Part shown: one piece after another, positions 1-8,638 of the stretch
How positions within the stretch are numbered: the stretch's first letter is position 1
Layout of the letters: every line of letters starts with the position of its first letter
DNA from: Bacteroidales bacterium UBA6248
GTDB lineage: Bacteria > Bacteroidota > Bacteroidia > Bacteroidales > Lentimicrobiaceae
Length of the DNA stretch: 64,000 bases
Assembly (NCBI GenBank): GCA_002441345.1
Contig: DJVU01000081.1
Coordinates: 31,088-95,087 of the forward strand
Reading direction: 5' to 3'
Program-made: the position numbers and the translations under genes
The notes under the pieces: model-generated
Database searches by the model: none
Told to the model about the DNA's origin: nothing
What the model saw: the letters and a program-made list of their open reading frames with translations, nothing else

Positions 1-621
1 CGGAAGACCGATCATGACTCCTGTACCTACCTGATATCCGGCTTCACGAAGATCGTAAAGAGCCTGAAGTCTGCGTTCGAAACGGTGGGTTTCGTCTCCC
101 GGATGAATTTTGTAATACAAATCGCGATTCGAGGACTCGATGCGCAGAAGATAACGATGAGCTCCGGCTTCGTACCAGCGCCGGTAAACCTCAGGGGTTT
201 GTTCTCCCACCGACAAGGTTATCCCCAGTTTCCCGCCGGAGATTTCCTTTATTTTACGAAGGAGTTTTTCAATGCGAGTTGTAAAAACTTCACCTTCAAT
301 CTCCCCGCCCTGCAAAACAACGGAACCATAGTTACTTTCATACGCAAATCGCGCAGCTTCTATAATTTGTTCGTCCGGAAGATTGTATCGCTTTACATTG
401 CGGTTTCCCTTACGGATGCCGCAATAGTAGCAGTTCTTACTGCAGATGTTTGAAAATTCAATAAGTCCGCGGAAATAGACAACATTTCCGACGTATTTTT
501 CCTTCACTTCAGCTGCTTTCGCAAAAAGCTTTCCGCGGTTTTCACCTTCAGAAAGAAGCAAATGAACAATATCTTGTTTTGTGAGCTCAGGTTTTGCCAG
601 AATATCGGTAAATGAGTCCAT
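1..621 (-). CDS. hydE: [FeFe]-hydrogenase H-cluster maturase HydE (partial, radical SAM)
   Basis: Reading the minus strand from the ATG at 619-621 gives an uninterrupted frame to the left edge of the window, so the C-terminal part is missing. The visible ~207 residues carry the radical-SAM cysteine motif CSKNCYYC (CxxxCxxC, about residues 60-67). It is followed by GIRKGN, LQGGE and the GVMIGLP stretch typical of the biotin-synthase-like HydE group. HydE works with HydF and HydG to build the diiron subcluster of [FeFe] hydrogenase in the cytoplasm. A TACCTTTG element lies 24 bases upstream of the start, so the gene may have its own promoter. It follows the GWxTD gene on the same strand by 46 bases. 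HydE is preferred over BioB or PylB from motif context, but those are the alternatives. No hydF, hydG or hydrogenase gene is visible. Confidence 0.88.
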   Translation of the reverse strand, partial: MDSFTDILAKPELTKQDIVHLLLSEGENRGKLFAKAAEVKEKYVGNVVYFRGLIEFSNICSKNCYYCGIRKGNRNVKRYNLPDEQIIEAARFAYESNYGSVVLQGGEIEGEVFTTRIEKLLRKIKEISGGKLGITLSVGEQTPEVYRRWYEAGAHRYLLRIESSNRDLYYKIHPGDETHRFERRLQALYDLREAGYQVGTGVMIGLP

Positions 622-644
622 GACAGCAGTGAATTATTTCTCTG

Positions 645-652
645 CAAAGGTA
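645..652 (-). promoter_or_regulatory. -7 element (TACCTTTG) upstream of hydE
   Basis: On the minus strand this reads TACCTTTG, an exact match to the Bacteroidota -7 consensus TAnnTTTG. It lies 24 bases before the hydE start. No clear -33 TTG box was found at the usual spacing, so this is tentative. Confidence 0.4.
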
Positions 653-667
653 GCTCAAATTCGCTTA

Positions 668-1897
668 TCAGCGCCTCCAGTTCGACACGGCTAGATGCCA
701 GGGATTGCGGTATGTATCGGAACGTATAAGAAAGTAATCGGCCGGGCTGCCGGCAGGATACTCAAGATTAAACAGAAAGCGAAGTGAAAGCGGATTTCCT
801 GGTTCTCCGTAGGTCCATTGTTCGGAGGTGCTGTTACGATATACAATATTCGGGGGGCCATAAACGATATAGATCATCCCCCGGTCGCTTTTCCAGCCCT
901 CTCCGGAGATGGAATACAAGCGGTTGGCCTCTTCCACCCTTCCGTAATACTTCCGGATCTGGTTCAGCGCCCGCTCGGAATGCCCCGACAAATTAACCCA
1001 GAAACGGTCTACGGCCGCCCGTGAAGGCTGATTAAACAGTTCACGGTATTCCGTATCGGTTGCGATATACCGAAGTGCTTCGCGCATCTGATCGGTGGAG
1101 CCGATTTCCGGGAAACCGTCGTAAAACCGATACAACACAAGCACCGGCTGGTTGCCCTGGCTTATCACAAAGCGCCCTGTTCCGGGAAGTGCAAGAACGG
1201 GAGAAGCATACAGAGAAACGGCAACGGTAAAAGAAGAATCGGATTCGGCATTGTACAAGCCGCTACCGGATGAATGAGGTGGAGATGCCGGAGGTAATTT
1301 GCCTGGAATGCGTCGTATGGTGAGGTCTCCGTTATACCCGCTGGTTCGGATTCGAAACCGCTCATTCCTCCAGATGTAATTACGCATCAAAGGCAGCCCG
1401 TTCTCATCCACGGCCATGAAATCATTGATACCCGGAAACTGCCGCTTGCTTAATGTCAGCAGGGACGTATACTCCTTTCCGGCATTTACATCCTCCAGTG
1501 TAACACTCAGGATATAGTCTTTTCCCCTTGGCGCCATAACCATTACGGAGTCATAAAAATACCCTTGAATTTTGAGCGTGTCCTGTCCTGAAAACGAAGC
1601 AGAGTCGCTGATGGCAGCCATTTCATAACCGGCATACAACTGATAGTGCATGCGGAAAGAGGCTGTGGTTTTTCCATCTTCTGTCAGATACCTCAGGTTA
1701 TCATACGGAAACCGCACATACAGTCGTGTGATGCTGTCGTCCTGATTAAACAGCTCATACGACAGTCCCGGCATGCGCAATTCAGGCTGGTACTGATCGG
1801 CCATATTGCGATAGGCAAGTCTTGCCGGACCTTTACAGGATCCAAAAAGAGCAGCGGCAATCCCTGTAAACCATATAATCCTGCTAATTCTTTTCAT
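668..1897 (-). CDS. GWxTD domain-containing lipoprotein
   Basis: 409 residues. The N-terminus is a hydrophobic signal ending in a lipobox (LFGSCKG, Cys about residue 21), so it is probably an envelope lipoprotein. The C-terminal third contains GWKSDRGMIYIVYGPP, matching the GWxTD domain found mainly in Bacteroidota and Acidobacteriota, with the GW(x)(S/T)DRG and YGPP signatures. The middle is beta-rich and unrecognised. The biochemical role of this family is not established. It lies between an M23 endopeptidase gene upstream and hydE downstream on the same strand. Gaps are about 110 and 46 bases, so co-transcription with the endopeptidase is possible. Confidence 0.85.
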   Translation of the reverse strand: MKRISRIIWFTGIAAALFGSCKGPARLAYRNMADQYQPELRMPGLSYELFNQDDSITRLYVRFPYDNLRYLTEDGKTTASFRMHYQLYAGYEMAAISDSASFSGQDTLKIQGYFYDSVMVMAPRGKDYILSVTLEDVNAGKEYTSLLTLSKRQFPGINDFMAVDENGLPLMRNYIWRNERFRIRTSGYNGDLTIRRIPGKLPPASPPHSSGSGLYNAESDSSFTVAVSLYASPVLALPGTGRFVISQGNQPVLVLYRFYDGFPEIGSTDQMREALRYIATDTEYRELFNQPSRAAVDRFWVNLSGHSERALNQIRKYYGRVEEANRLYSISGEGWKSDRGMIYIVYGPPNIVYRNSTSEQWTYGEPGNPLSLRFLFNLEYPAGSPADYFLIRSDTYRNPWHLAVSNWRR

Positions 1898-2007
1898 TGC
1901 GCATCTTTAGTAAGTGAATTCCGGAAGCCGCACAAGGCGGCTGGTAAAGTTAACGAAAACCCGTGAATAAGCAGCGAGGCATTGGGCTCTGCCACTGCAA
2001 CTGCAAT

Positions 2008-3072
2008 CTAACTTACCCGAAGCCTGCTGCCAATACGAAGAACCTTTGCAGAGCTGATTCCGTTCAGTTTACAGAGCCTGTCCACAGAAGTGCCGTATTG
2101 CCTTGCTATTTTCGAGAGGGTATCTCCGGACCGGATAGTGTGATAACGGCTTCCTTCCTGACTGTTGCCGGAAGAGGCAGTTGCTGCCGAATTACCTGAG
2201 CGCCAGAAGGAACGGGTAATCAACAGGGTATCGTGCCGCAGGGTATAATTTTCGAAATCGATGATACGTTCAGGGTTGAAGTGTTCGCCTCTGAAACGAG
2301 TTTCGAAATGCAGATGGGTGGTGGTGGCACGACCGGTTCTTCCTCCAAGTCCAATCGGATCGCCTGCTTTCAGTTCCTGATTGACATCTGCTATAACTTT
2401 CGAAAGATGGCTGTAAACGGTTTCCAGCCCGTTATGGTGCCGTACAACCACCATCTTTCCATAACCGCTCATTACCCGGGCAATTCTGACTTTTCCATCA
2501 AACGCATTGTAAATGGTATCGCCCTGTTCAAGCTTAATATCGATGCCGGCGTGAAAACGGGATCCTCTGTATCCGTATCTTGAAATTACCTTTCCCTTAA
2601 AGGGAAAAACAAATCCATTTTCGGCAGGATTATTCAGAAGAAGAAAAACCGAGTCGGCCATATTGGCAACATCGCTCTTTCCGGTACGAATGTAAAGTGT
2701 ATCCCAACGATTATTGTACAACACCTCATGAGGCACAAAAATCATATCACCGGGCACATAGGGTCCATCCTCCCCTTCCGGTTCGGTACCGGAAAACTCA
2801 TCTTCTTCACATTCTTCTTCCGGACTGTTACTCCCATTTGCATCCGGGAAGGGTATCGGTTCATGCAGAAAACCGGGAGGCTCCTCCATATAAAAGGAAT
2901 TCGTATCTATTGTAAATGTTTGAGCATGAAGCGAAACCGGAACTACCAGAAGGAATACGATAAGTACCGGCAACATGGCACGAAAAAAGAGAAGAAATCC
3001 GTTCGGTATGCGTTTTCCGGATTTCGGGGAGAATACTGCCGAGTTTTCGATTAGTGCCGGATTAATTTTCAT
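2008..3072 (-). CDS. M23 family metalloendopeptidase with C-terminal LysM domain
   Basis: A murein-type endopeptidase. The peptidase domain (roughly residues 165-275) has the zinc motif FHAGIDI (HxxxD) and the paired-histidine motif THLHFE, with YSHLSKV between them, so the active site looks intact. Residues 310 to the end (YHTIRSGDTLSKIARQYG...) form one LysM peptidoglycan-binding domain. An N-terminal hydrophobic segment (LPVLIVFLLVVPVSLHA) is a signal peptide, followed by an acidic linker (EEECEEDE). I chose the start at 3072 (MKINPALI) over one at 3108, because the extra residues add nothing signal-like. A TATTTTTG element at 3078-3085 sits only 5 bases before the chosen ATG. The transcript may therefore be nearly leaderless, or a later Met at about 2976 may be used. 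Confidence 0.9.
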   Translation of the reverse strand: MKINPALIENSAVFSPKSGKRIPNGFLLFFRAMLPVLIVFLLVVPVSLHAQTFTIDTNSFYMEEPPGFLHEPIPFPDANGSNSPEEECEEDEFSGTEPEGEDGPYVPGDMIFVPHEVLYNNRWDTLYIRTGKSDVANMADSVFLLLNNPAENGFVFPFKGKVISRYGYRGSRFHAGIDIKLEQGDTIYNAFDGKVRIARVMSGYGKMVVVRHHNGLETVYSHLSKVIADVNQELKAGDPIGLGGRTGRATTTHLHFETRFRGEHFNPERIIDFENYTLRHDTLLITRSFWRSGNSAATASSGNSQEGSRYHTIRSGDTLSKIARQYGTSVDRLCKLNGISSAKVLRIGSRLRVS

Positions 3073-3221
3073 CGCCGCAAAAATACTACATAATGAAATA
3101 TGAACCACAAAGTACGCATCCGCATATTAAACCACTGCCTGTTATAATAAGAACCGGTCTGTTCAAAATACCTGTATTTAGCAATGTTAAAAAAGCTACA
3201 GGTGGTAAAAACCATGAAAGT

Positions 3222-3264
3222 ACTGTAATAAAACACCGAAAGCCGGATACATCCGGCTTTCGGT
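3222..3264 (-). terminator. Intrinsic terminator after the OmpP1/FadL gene
   Basis: A perfect hairpin with arms ACCGAAAGCCGGA and TCCGGCTTTCGGT separated by four bases. On the minus strand it is followed by GTTTTATTAC. It lies 18 bases past the stop of the frameshifted porin gene. Confidence 0.7.
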
Positions 3265-3281
3265 ACGAAGGTTTCTGTTGA

Positions 3282-4888
3282 TCAGAAACTCAGATCTACT
3301 CCGAGGGCAACAGTAAATGCCTTACGGTTATATGTTTCGGTATAGGAAGGAACCTGCGTTGTTCCCGGAAAAGTTCTTTTGTCTTCCTGATAGAACGTAT
3401 TCATTGCTCCCAGATTGATTCCGATTTTTTCATTCACGGCATAACGCAGACCGGCAGCTATGCTGTTGGTGGAGAGGCTGTGATTCAAATCGGTTTGGTA
3501 GATATCCATTACACCTGTTTGTGTACGAAGATATCCGGCACTAACCATCAGATTTTCGGTAATTCCGTATTCCAGGCCAAGGGCAAATTCCCAGAAATTT
3601 TTGTCTATAACCTGGTCATTCTTAACAAATTCATTATTAAGCTTCTTACCGTATTCAGCCGATTTATCGAAGTAGTAATGCACTCCTGCACTTACTTTGA
3701 ATTTGGATGTGGCATCAAAACCAATTCCGGCAGAGAGTACGGCAGGCATATCGCTAGGCACTTCATCCCCGTCAGGGTAGAGTCCGACATCATCAACTTT
3801 AGTATCGTTTTTCAGTCTAACGCTGACCATGTGTTCGTACTTAAGTCCAATATTGAAACGCTCAAAATTCAGATTCACTCCGATCATGGGAACGATTCCT
3901 GAACCTTTCTGGGTTGCATCCACTTCTTTATCGGCTGTTGCTCCGGCATAACCTGCCATTGCCTGATTCTGAGCAACAAAAACGGGAGTTGCCACAGCGT
4001 ACGCGCCCTGAATCTGTTCAACCGACAAAGTCATGGGATCAATAGTAGGATTGATGAGGGCGAAGCCACCAGCGATTGAAGCTACATCTTCGGATGTAAG
4101 ATATCCGGCCTGCTGTGCCTGAGCCAGGGTAAGGCTTCCGCCACCTCCGGCGACCAGGGGTTCAAGCGAACCGGCTATACCTGCAAGTCCCTGGAACATA
4201 CCCGCCATGGCATTGAAAAAATTAGGGGCAGGTACCATCGAGCCGGTGAAACCAAGAATTGGAAATGCCGGGTTGATTTGAATGTTTTTGAGGTATCCCT
4301 GATAATGGTTGTTCATCATCACGTAACGCAGACCGGCGCTTACCGATACAAGTCGTTAATTTTGTAGCTTACTCCTCCCTGGATGCCATAAAAAACGGAT
4401 TTACCTTCAAATTCGGTGTCAAAGCTGTAACTGCTTGTCGGTATACCGCTGGCGGAAAGAAGAGCAGGCAATCCAGCCACCTGCATTTCAAAGGATGGTA
4501 GTCCATCGGCAAATTTTGCGCTGCCACCACCTCCTATGGGATTAAAACCCAAAGAAAAAGCAAGGCGGTCTTTCTTATACACTGCATAAAATGAAGGGAA
4601 AAATGGCGCTACCACTTCACCTGTGAATTCCGAACGGTTAAGTCCCGGATATGTTGTCCCGATGGTTCGGGTTTGCGTTACATATTGATTATTGAGCGAT
4701 AGATGGAAACCATCATTAAGCCAGACCAGTCCGGCCGGATTGTAATAAACAGCATCCAAACCAAGGGAAGCATCGCGTGCCGGCATTCGGATGAAGGAAG
4801 CACTCTGATTGGAATTGTGAACAATTCCACCGGCCATTGCAGGAATAACAACGGCAATCAATAAAATAACCAGTAATGTTCTTTTCAT
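3282..4888 (-). pseudogene. OmpP1/FadL-type outer membrane protein, frameshifted
   Basis: Two consecutive minus-strand frames together make one FadL/OmpP1/TodX-like protein. The first (start at 4888, MKRTLLVILL with a signal peptide) contains the family features SAxxxRxPARDASLG, VYYNPAGL and GFNPIGGGGSAKFADG, and ends prematurely at 4340 after YKINDLYR. The second continues in another frame with SVSAGLRYVMMNNHYQGYL and runs to the beta-barrel C-terminus VALGVDLSF, ending in Phe as outer-membrane barrels do. Around 4349-4354 the sequence has two bases where a codon is expected, so a single-base deletion explains everything. Family members import hydrophobic compounds across the outer membrane. 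No other damage is visible, so this could be a recent mutation or a sequencing/assembly error. A Gly/Ala-rich insertion lies between the two halves of the barrel. Confidence 0.8.
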
Positions 4889-4940
4889 AGGTTGAAGTTT
4901 TGTTAAGGGTGAGCGAAAATATGCCAATATGAACATACAT

Positions 4941-4972
4941 CAAAACTATTAATGCGTATATCCTGAAACCAA
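4941..4972 (-). promoter_or_regulatory. Putative promoter of the OmpP1/FadL gene
   Basis: The minus strand has a TTG at 4970-4972 and TAGTTTTG at 4941-4948, 21 bases apart. This matches the Bacteroidota -33/-7 arrangement. The start codon is about 50 bases downstream. Confidence 0.45.
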
Positions 4973-5081
4973 CTGCAGCTTATAGGCTTAAAAAACGACC
5001 TAAGATAAGCAAACTAATTTTAATTTGTTGCAAATCAACTTTTAACATCGCTGTGCAGCTAACCTTAAATTTTCCTTAAAT

Positions 5082-5762
5082 CTATTCGAGCTGCCAGTTT
5101 ACCGGTGTAATAGAGTGTTGAATCAGCAGTTGGTTGGTAAGCGAGAAATGCCTGCAGCCGAAAAATCCCCTGTAAACGCTGAGGGGTGAAGGATGCGGAG
5201 CTTCCAGAATATAATGCTTTGACTGGTCGATTATTTGCTTTTTATTCCGGGCATACTTCCCCCAAAGAAGAAACACAAGATGTTCGCGGTTTTCTGAGAG
5301 TTTTTTTATGACGGCATCGGTAAAATCTTCCCATCCCCTTCCCTGGTGAGAGCCGGCCACATTTGCGCGAACGGTCAGTGTTGCGTTCAGCAACAACACT
5401 CCCTGGTCGGCCCATTTTGACAGGTTTCCGCTTAAAGGGTAAGGATAACCCAGATCGGTCTGAATCTCACGCAGAATATTCTGGAGGGATGGTGGAAATG
5501 CAATCCCGTCCGGCACCGAAAAACATAAGCCATGGGCTTGTCCCGGGCCGTGATAAGGATCCTGGCCCAGCAGAACAACCTTTACCTGGTCGAATGGTGT
5601 ACGGTTAAAAGCTTCAAAAATTGATGCACCGGGAGGGTATACGGCGTACTTTTTCTTTTCCTCGAGCAAAAATGATTTTAGCTCACCAAAATAAGGCTTG
5701 ACAAATTCCTCAGACAATACGCCTTTCCAGCTCTCGTGAATTCTGGGATTAATTTCAGGCAT
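5082..5762 (-). CDS. ung: Uracil-DNA glycosylase
   Basis: 226 residues, the usual length for family 1 UDG. The enzyme removes uracil from DNA to start base-excision repair. The water-activating motif GQDPYH is at residues 66-71 and the DNA minor-groove loop HPSPLS is at about 190-195. FPPSLQNI, LLLNATLTV and FLLWGKYARNK match the family core. The start at 5762 gives the standard N-terminus (MPEINPRIHESWKGVL). The gene is divergent from the small lipoprotein gene at 5872, and a strong inverted repeat lies between them. It looks intact. Confidence 0.97.
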   Translation of the reverse strand: MPEINPRIHESWKGVLSEEFVKPYFGELKSFLLEEKKKYAVYPPGASIFEAFNRTPFDQVKVVLLGQDPYHGPGQAHGLCFSVPDGIAFPPSLQNILREIQTDLGYPYPLSGNLSKWADQGVLLLNATLTVRANVAGSHQGRGWEDFTDAVIKKLSENREHLVFLLWGKYARNKKQIIDQSKHYILEAPHPSPLSVYRGFFGCRHFSLTNQLLIQHSITPVNWQLE

Positions 5763-5797
5763 GAGGTATTACTTTTTCATTTTTTACCCATTAACAA

Positions 5798-5821
5798 TAT
5801 AACCTGTTAATCGAGGTTATA
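5798..5821. promoter_or_regulatory. Inverted repeat, possible operator between ung and a small lipoprotein gene
   Basis: TATAACCT and AGGTTATA are perfect 8-base arms around an 8-base spacer. The repeat lies 12 bases upstream of the -7 element of the rightward gene, covering where its -33 box should be. It is 36 bases upstream of the ung start. There is no T-tract, so a protein-binding site is more likely than a terminator. Confidence 0.45.
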
Positions 5822-5832
5822 ATGTAAGCACT

Positions 5833-5840
5833 TATCTTTG
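5833..5840 (+). promoter_or_regulatory. -7 element (TATCTTTG) for the small lipoprotein gene
   Basis: An exact match to TAnnTTTG, 32 bases upstream of the ATG at 5872. The corresponding -33 region overlaps the inverted repeat at 5798-5821. Confidence 0.5.
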
Positions 5841-5871
5841 TACCCAATTCGTCTATCAACTGAGTAAAAGT

Positions 5872-6000
5872 ATGAAAAAAATCGTTTTGCTGCTGCTGGT
5901 CGCTTTTTCCCTTGGTATTATTGTTACATCGTGCACCTCAAGCAAAAAGTGTGCTGCCTACGGTGAAGCAAGCCGGTATAAGACAGAAAGAAATCACTGA
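5872..6000 (+). CDS. Small lipoprotein, 42 residues
   Basis: A 42-codon gene starting MKKIVLLLLV, with a hydrophobic signal and a lipobox IIVTSC (Cys about residue 22). The mature peptide is only about 20 residues (CTSSKKCAAYGEASRYKTER). The KCxAYG-type tail resembles very small lipoproteins common in Bacteroidota genomes, whose function is unknown to me. Support for a real gene comes from a consensus -7 box 32 bases upstream, a proper signal peptide, and a terminator just after the stop. It is probably anchored in the inner or outer membrane. It is monocistronic. Confidence 0.7.
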   Translation: MKKIVLLLLVAFSLGIIVTSCTSSKKCAAYGEASRYKTERNH

Positions 6001-6022
6001 TAACTTAATTCTGTTAACCAAC

Positions 6023-6051
6023 AGCCTGTGAACCATTCATGGGCTTTTTTT
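6023..6051 (+). terminator. Intrinsic terminator after the small lipoprotein gene
   Basis: AGCCTGTG pairs with CATGGGCT (two G-T pairs) around a 7-base loop and is followed by a run of T residues. It lies 22 bases past the stop at 6000. Confidence 0.6.
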
Positions 6052-6082
6052 GTTGGATGCAGCAGAGGATTATGTATTTTTG
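6049..6082 (+). promoter_or_regulatory. Putative promoter for the gene at 6104
   Basis: TTTG at 6049-6052 and TATTTTTG at 6075-6082 are separated by 22 bases, with the ATG 21 bases further on. The -33 box overlaps the T-tract of the preceding terminator. Confidence 0.5.
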
Positions 6083-6103
6083 TAAGTACGATATCCCGGT
6101 ACA

Positions 6104-6868
6104 ATGAAAAAACTACTCTTTCCGCTTACTGCCATTGTGCTTATCCTGATCTGCCAGCCGGCGTGGTCGCAGCGAAACGTCGGGGACTTCGACAGCATTG
6201 CCGACAATGTTCTTTTTCGCAAAGAGCTAGGCGGCGGAATCATTATCCATTCCAGCGGGTGGGGACTCGAATTCAGAACCGGGAGAAACCAAAGCATTTT
6301 CAACAAGCTTATGTTTGAAGTTAACCTTGCTGAAATGAAGGACAGTAAGGAAATCAAATCCATAAACCCCTTCTACACAAACACCCGAAGTTATTATTAC
6401 GGAAAGCTGAATACGGTGTACATCGCCAGAGCCGGAGTTGGTCACCAGCGCCTGCTCAACCGTAAACCGTATACCGGAGGAGTTGAATTACGCTTATTTT
6501 ACTCTGGCGGAATTTCCACCGCGCTGGCAAAACCGGTCTACCTTCACATCATCAAGATCGATGAATCTACGTACCGTTACATAACCGTTACCGAAAGGTA
6601 CGATCCAAATGAGCATTTTCCCGATAATATTTATGGCAGGGCTTCATTTCTGAAGGGCTTCAGCAATATAACCCCTTATCCCGGCGCATACCTTAAAGCC
6701 GGATTGAATGTGGAATTCGGAACCATCAACCAGCGGCCCAAAACCCTGGAGGCCGGTATCGTTTTCGATGCGTTTGCCAAACCAGTTCCCATCATGGCCT
6801 TTAAAGATCCTGACCAGTTTTTTCTTACCCTTTACCTGAGTTTAGGCATTGGAAAGCGATACAACTAA
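6104..6868 (+). CDS. Conserved envelope protein, probable outer membrane beta-barrel
   Basis: 254 residues with a signal peptide (MKKLLFPLTAIVLILICQPAWSQ). The rest alternates polar and aromatic residues in short strands (LGGGIIIHSSGWGLEFRTG, TGGVELRLFYSGGIS, AYLKAGLNVEFG, LYLSLGIGKRYN). This is typical of the small outer-membrane barrels found throughout Bacteroidota. There is no enzymatic motif and I do not recognise a named family. It is expressed from its own apparent promoter, with no neighbour on the same strand nearby. The C-terminus ends in Asn, not the usual Phe/Tyr. Confidence 0.75.
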   Translation: MKKLLFPLTAIVLILICQPAWSQRNVGDFDSIADNVLFRKELGGGIIIHSSGWGLEFRTGRNQSIFNKLMFEVNLAEMKDSKEIKSINPFYTNTRSYYYGKLNTVYIARAGVGHQRLLNRKPYTGGVELRLFYSGGISTALAKPVYLHIIKIDESTYRYITVTERYDPNEHFPDNIYGRASFLKGFSNITPYPGAYLKAGLNVEFGTINQRPKTLEAGIVFDAFAKPVPIMAFKDPDQFFLTLYLSLGIGKRYN

Positions 6869-7051
6869 CTCTTCTTTAAATTAACGCTTTCGCGGAAAGG
6901 CATTCCGGATTCCGCTTTCAATTACAATCAGTAACCAACACATAGTGTTTTCCTGATTCACTCCAGAATAATTCTGGCTTATTCATACAGCTGATTATAT
7001 GAATTGCGCATTGCACGGCAATTTTAACAGTATTTACAACGAAACGACAGC

Positions 7052-7079
7052 AAAAAAAAGCCCCGGTAAATGCCGGGGC
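7052..7079 (-). terminator. Intrinsic terminator after the fibronectin-like T9SS cargo gene
   Basis: A 7-bp GC-rich stem (GCCCCGG / CCGGGGC, 6-base loop) is followed on the minus strand by eight T residues. It lies 23 bases past the stop at 7102. Confidence 0.85.
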
Positions 7080-7101
7080 AAAAGCTGTATAAGTTTAAGG
7101 G

Positions 7102-8580
7102 CTATCTTCGGATAATAAGCTTTGAAGTAGCCGAAACACCTTCGTGTTTAATATTAATCATATAAATACCATCCGGCAGATTCTCCAGGTCGAAATTCCT
7201 GATTTGTCCGGCGGTAATTTGCACCTGACGTTCGATTCTTGTTTTGCCAAGCAGATCGTAGATGCTTACTTCCGCATTTCCATAAACTGTGCTTTTCATC
7301 TGAATATTTACCTCACCTGCAGCAGGAGACGGGAAAATATTTGCTTTTCCGAGAAGGTCAGCCGGATCTTCAACGCCCAAAGCTACACAACGGAAATTGT
7401 ACGTATCACTCCAGGCAGACGAATCCCGGCTGCTGATGGCTTTCACCCTCCAGTAATAGGTGTTGGCGCTGTCGAGTACGTGAATGGGAACTTTAAACAG
7501 CTCATCGCCTGCACCACCGGTTGCCGCAATGTTATAATGCCTTGCTCCGGTGAAAGCAGCATTGGCAGCGAGTTCAAGTTCATAGGTTTTCACACCTGAG
7601 ATTTTTCCCCATGTAAGCGAAGGGGTTAGCTGGACATTGGTAGAGTTGTTAGCCGGAGTCTTCAGAACAGGTTTTGCAACGGTCGTAAAAGTCCGGATTG
7701 CAGAATAGAGTGTATCTTTTGAATGAATGGCAAGCATTCTCCAGAAATATTGGGTACCGAAAAGGAGTGTATCGGGTTTAATACGGGTAAGATTCGATTG
7801 AACGTTGTAGCTGTCGTAATGCTGTACATCGGGTTCAAGAGAAATCAGAACATTGTACTTATTGATACCGTTTACCCTTGACCATTGGAATTCAGCATCC
7901 GGAACCACGTCTGTGGCATTATCGTTAGGTCTGCTGATGTTGAAGGTACTGGTTACCGTAAAGAAAGTCGGGTTTGTCCAGTCGGTGGTATCAAGGGCAT
8001 GACGTGCCCTGAGCCTGATGTAGTGACCTACGCCGAACAACAGATTAGCTGCATTTGTTTCCTTCTTGCTTCCGGCCACCGCAGTAATATAGGCATAAGG
8101 AGAATCAAACGTACTGACCGTGTCGATCTGAAAATCAAAATGGCTGACACCCGTTATGGCATCCCATTGAATCAGCACATTGGCATCCTGGTTATTGGCA
8201 TTGTTTGAAGGGCGGCGCATCATGGGGCGTGAAACCACCGTAAATGATCTCACCTCCGACCAGTCGCTTTGTCCGGTCATATCAACAGCTTTAACTTTCC
8301 AGAAATAAGCTTCGCCAAACATAAGGTTCGACATTTCATACCGGGTAAGTTCCGTAGTGAATTCCACCGGACTGGTAAATGCTTCGTCGGTTGACAGATG
8401 CAGAATATAATGAAGTCCGATGTTGCCAACGACTGCATTCCAGTCAAGCGTAACATTTGGAGCTACTCCGCTCTGGTTGTTATTAGGAGCAGTCAGTTCA
8501 GGGGTAAAGATGCTGGGTGAAGCGATCAATACCGGTAAACTGAGGGTTAAGATCAAGAATGAGAGAAATATCTTTTTCAT
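7102..8580 (-). CDS. T9SS-sorted surface protein with fibronectin type III-like repeats
   Basis: 492 residues. After a signal peptide (MKKIFLSFLILTLSLPVLIAS) come four similar domains of ~95 residues (about 25-120, 120-215, 215-305, 305-400). Each has a P/A-N-(N)-ATN-V start, a W core, a 'Y.v.vs....f' strand and a 'YFWRVKA' strand, typical of fibronectin III-like folds. The last ~80 residues (ANIFPSPAAGEVNIQM... SIYDLLGK... LPDGIYMINIK...SKLIIRR) form a type A Por/T9SS C-terminal sorting domain. The protein is therefore expected to cross the outer membrane and be anchored or released there. No catalytic domain is visible, so an adhesin or structural role is an inference. It lies 58 bases downstream of a second T9SS cargo gene on the same strand. 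Confidence 0.88.
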   Translation of the reverse strand: MKKIFLSFLILTLSLPVLIASPSIFTPELTAPNNNQSGVAPNVTLDWNAVVGNIGLHYILHLSTDEAFTSPVEFTTELTRYEMSNLMFGEAYFWKVKAVDMTGQSDWSEVRSFTVVSRPMMRRPSNNANNQDANVLIQWDAITGVSHFDFQIDTVSTFDSPYAYITAVAGSKKETNAANLLFGVGHYIRLRARHALDTTDWTNPTFFTVTSTFNISRPNDNATDVVPDAEFQWSRVNGINKYNVLISLEPDVQHYDSYNVQSNLTRIKPDTLLFGTQYFWRMLAIHSKDTLYSAIRTFTTVAKPVLKTPANNSTNVQLTPSLTWGKISGVKTYELELAANAAFTGARHYNIAATGGAGDELFKVPIHVLDSANTYYWRVKAISSRDSSAWSDTYNFRCVALGVEDPADLLGKANIFPSPAAGEVNIQMKSTVYGNAEVSIYDLLGKTRIERQVQITAGQIRNFDLENLPDGIYMINIKHEGVSATSKLIIRR

Positions 8581-8638
8581 TTTTCCTTATTTTTTCGAAT
8601 TACAATCCTGAAGCCGGCGAAAGGTGCCAAGCGTTAAC

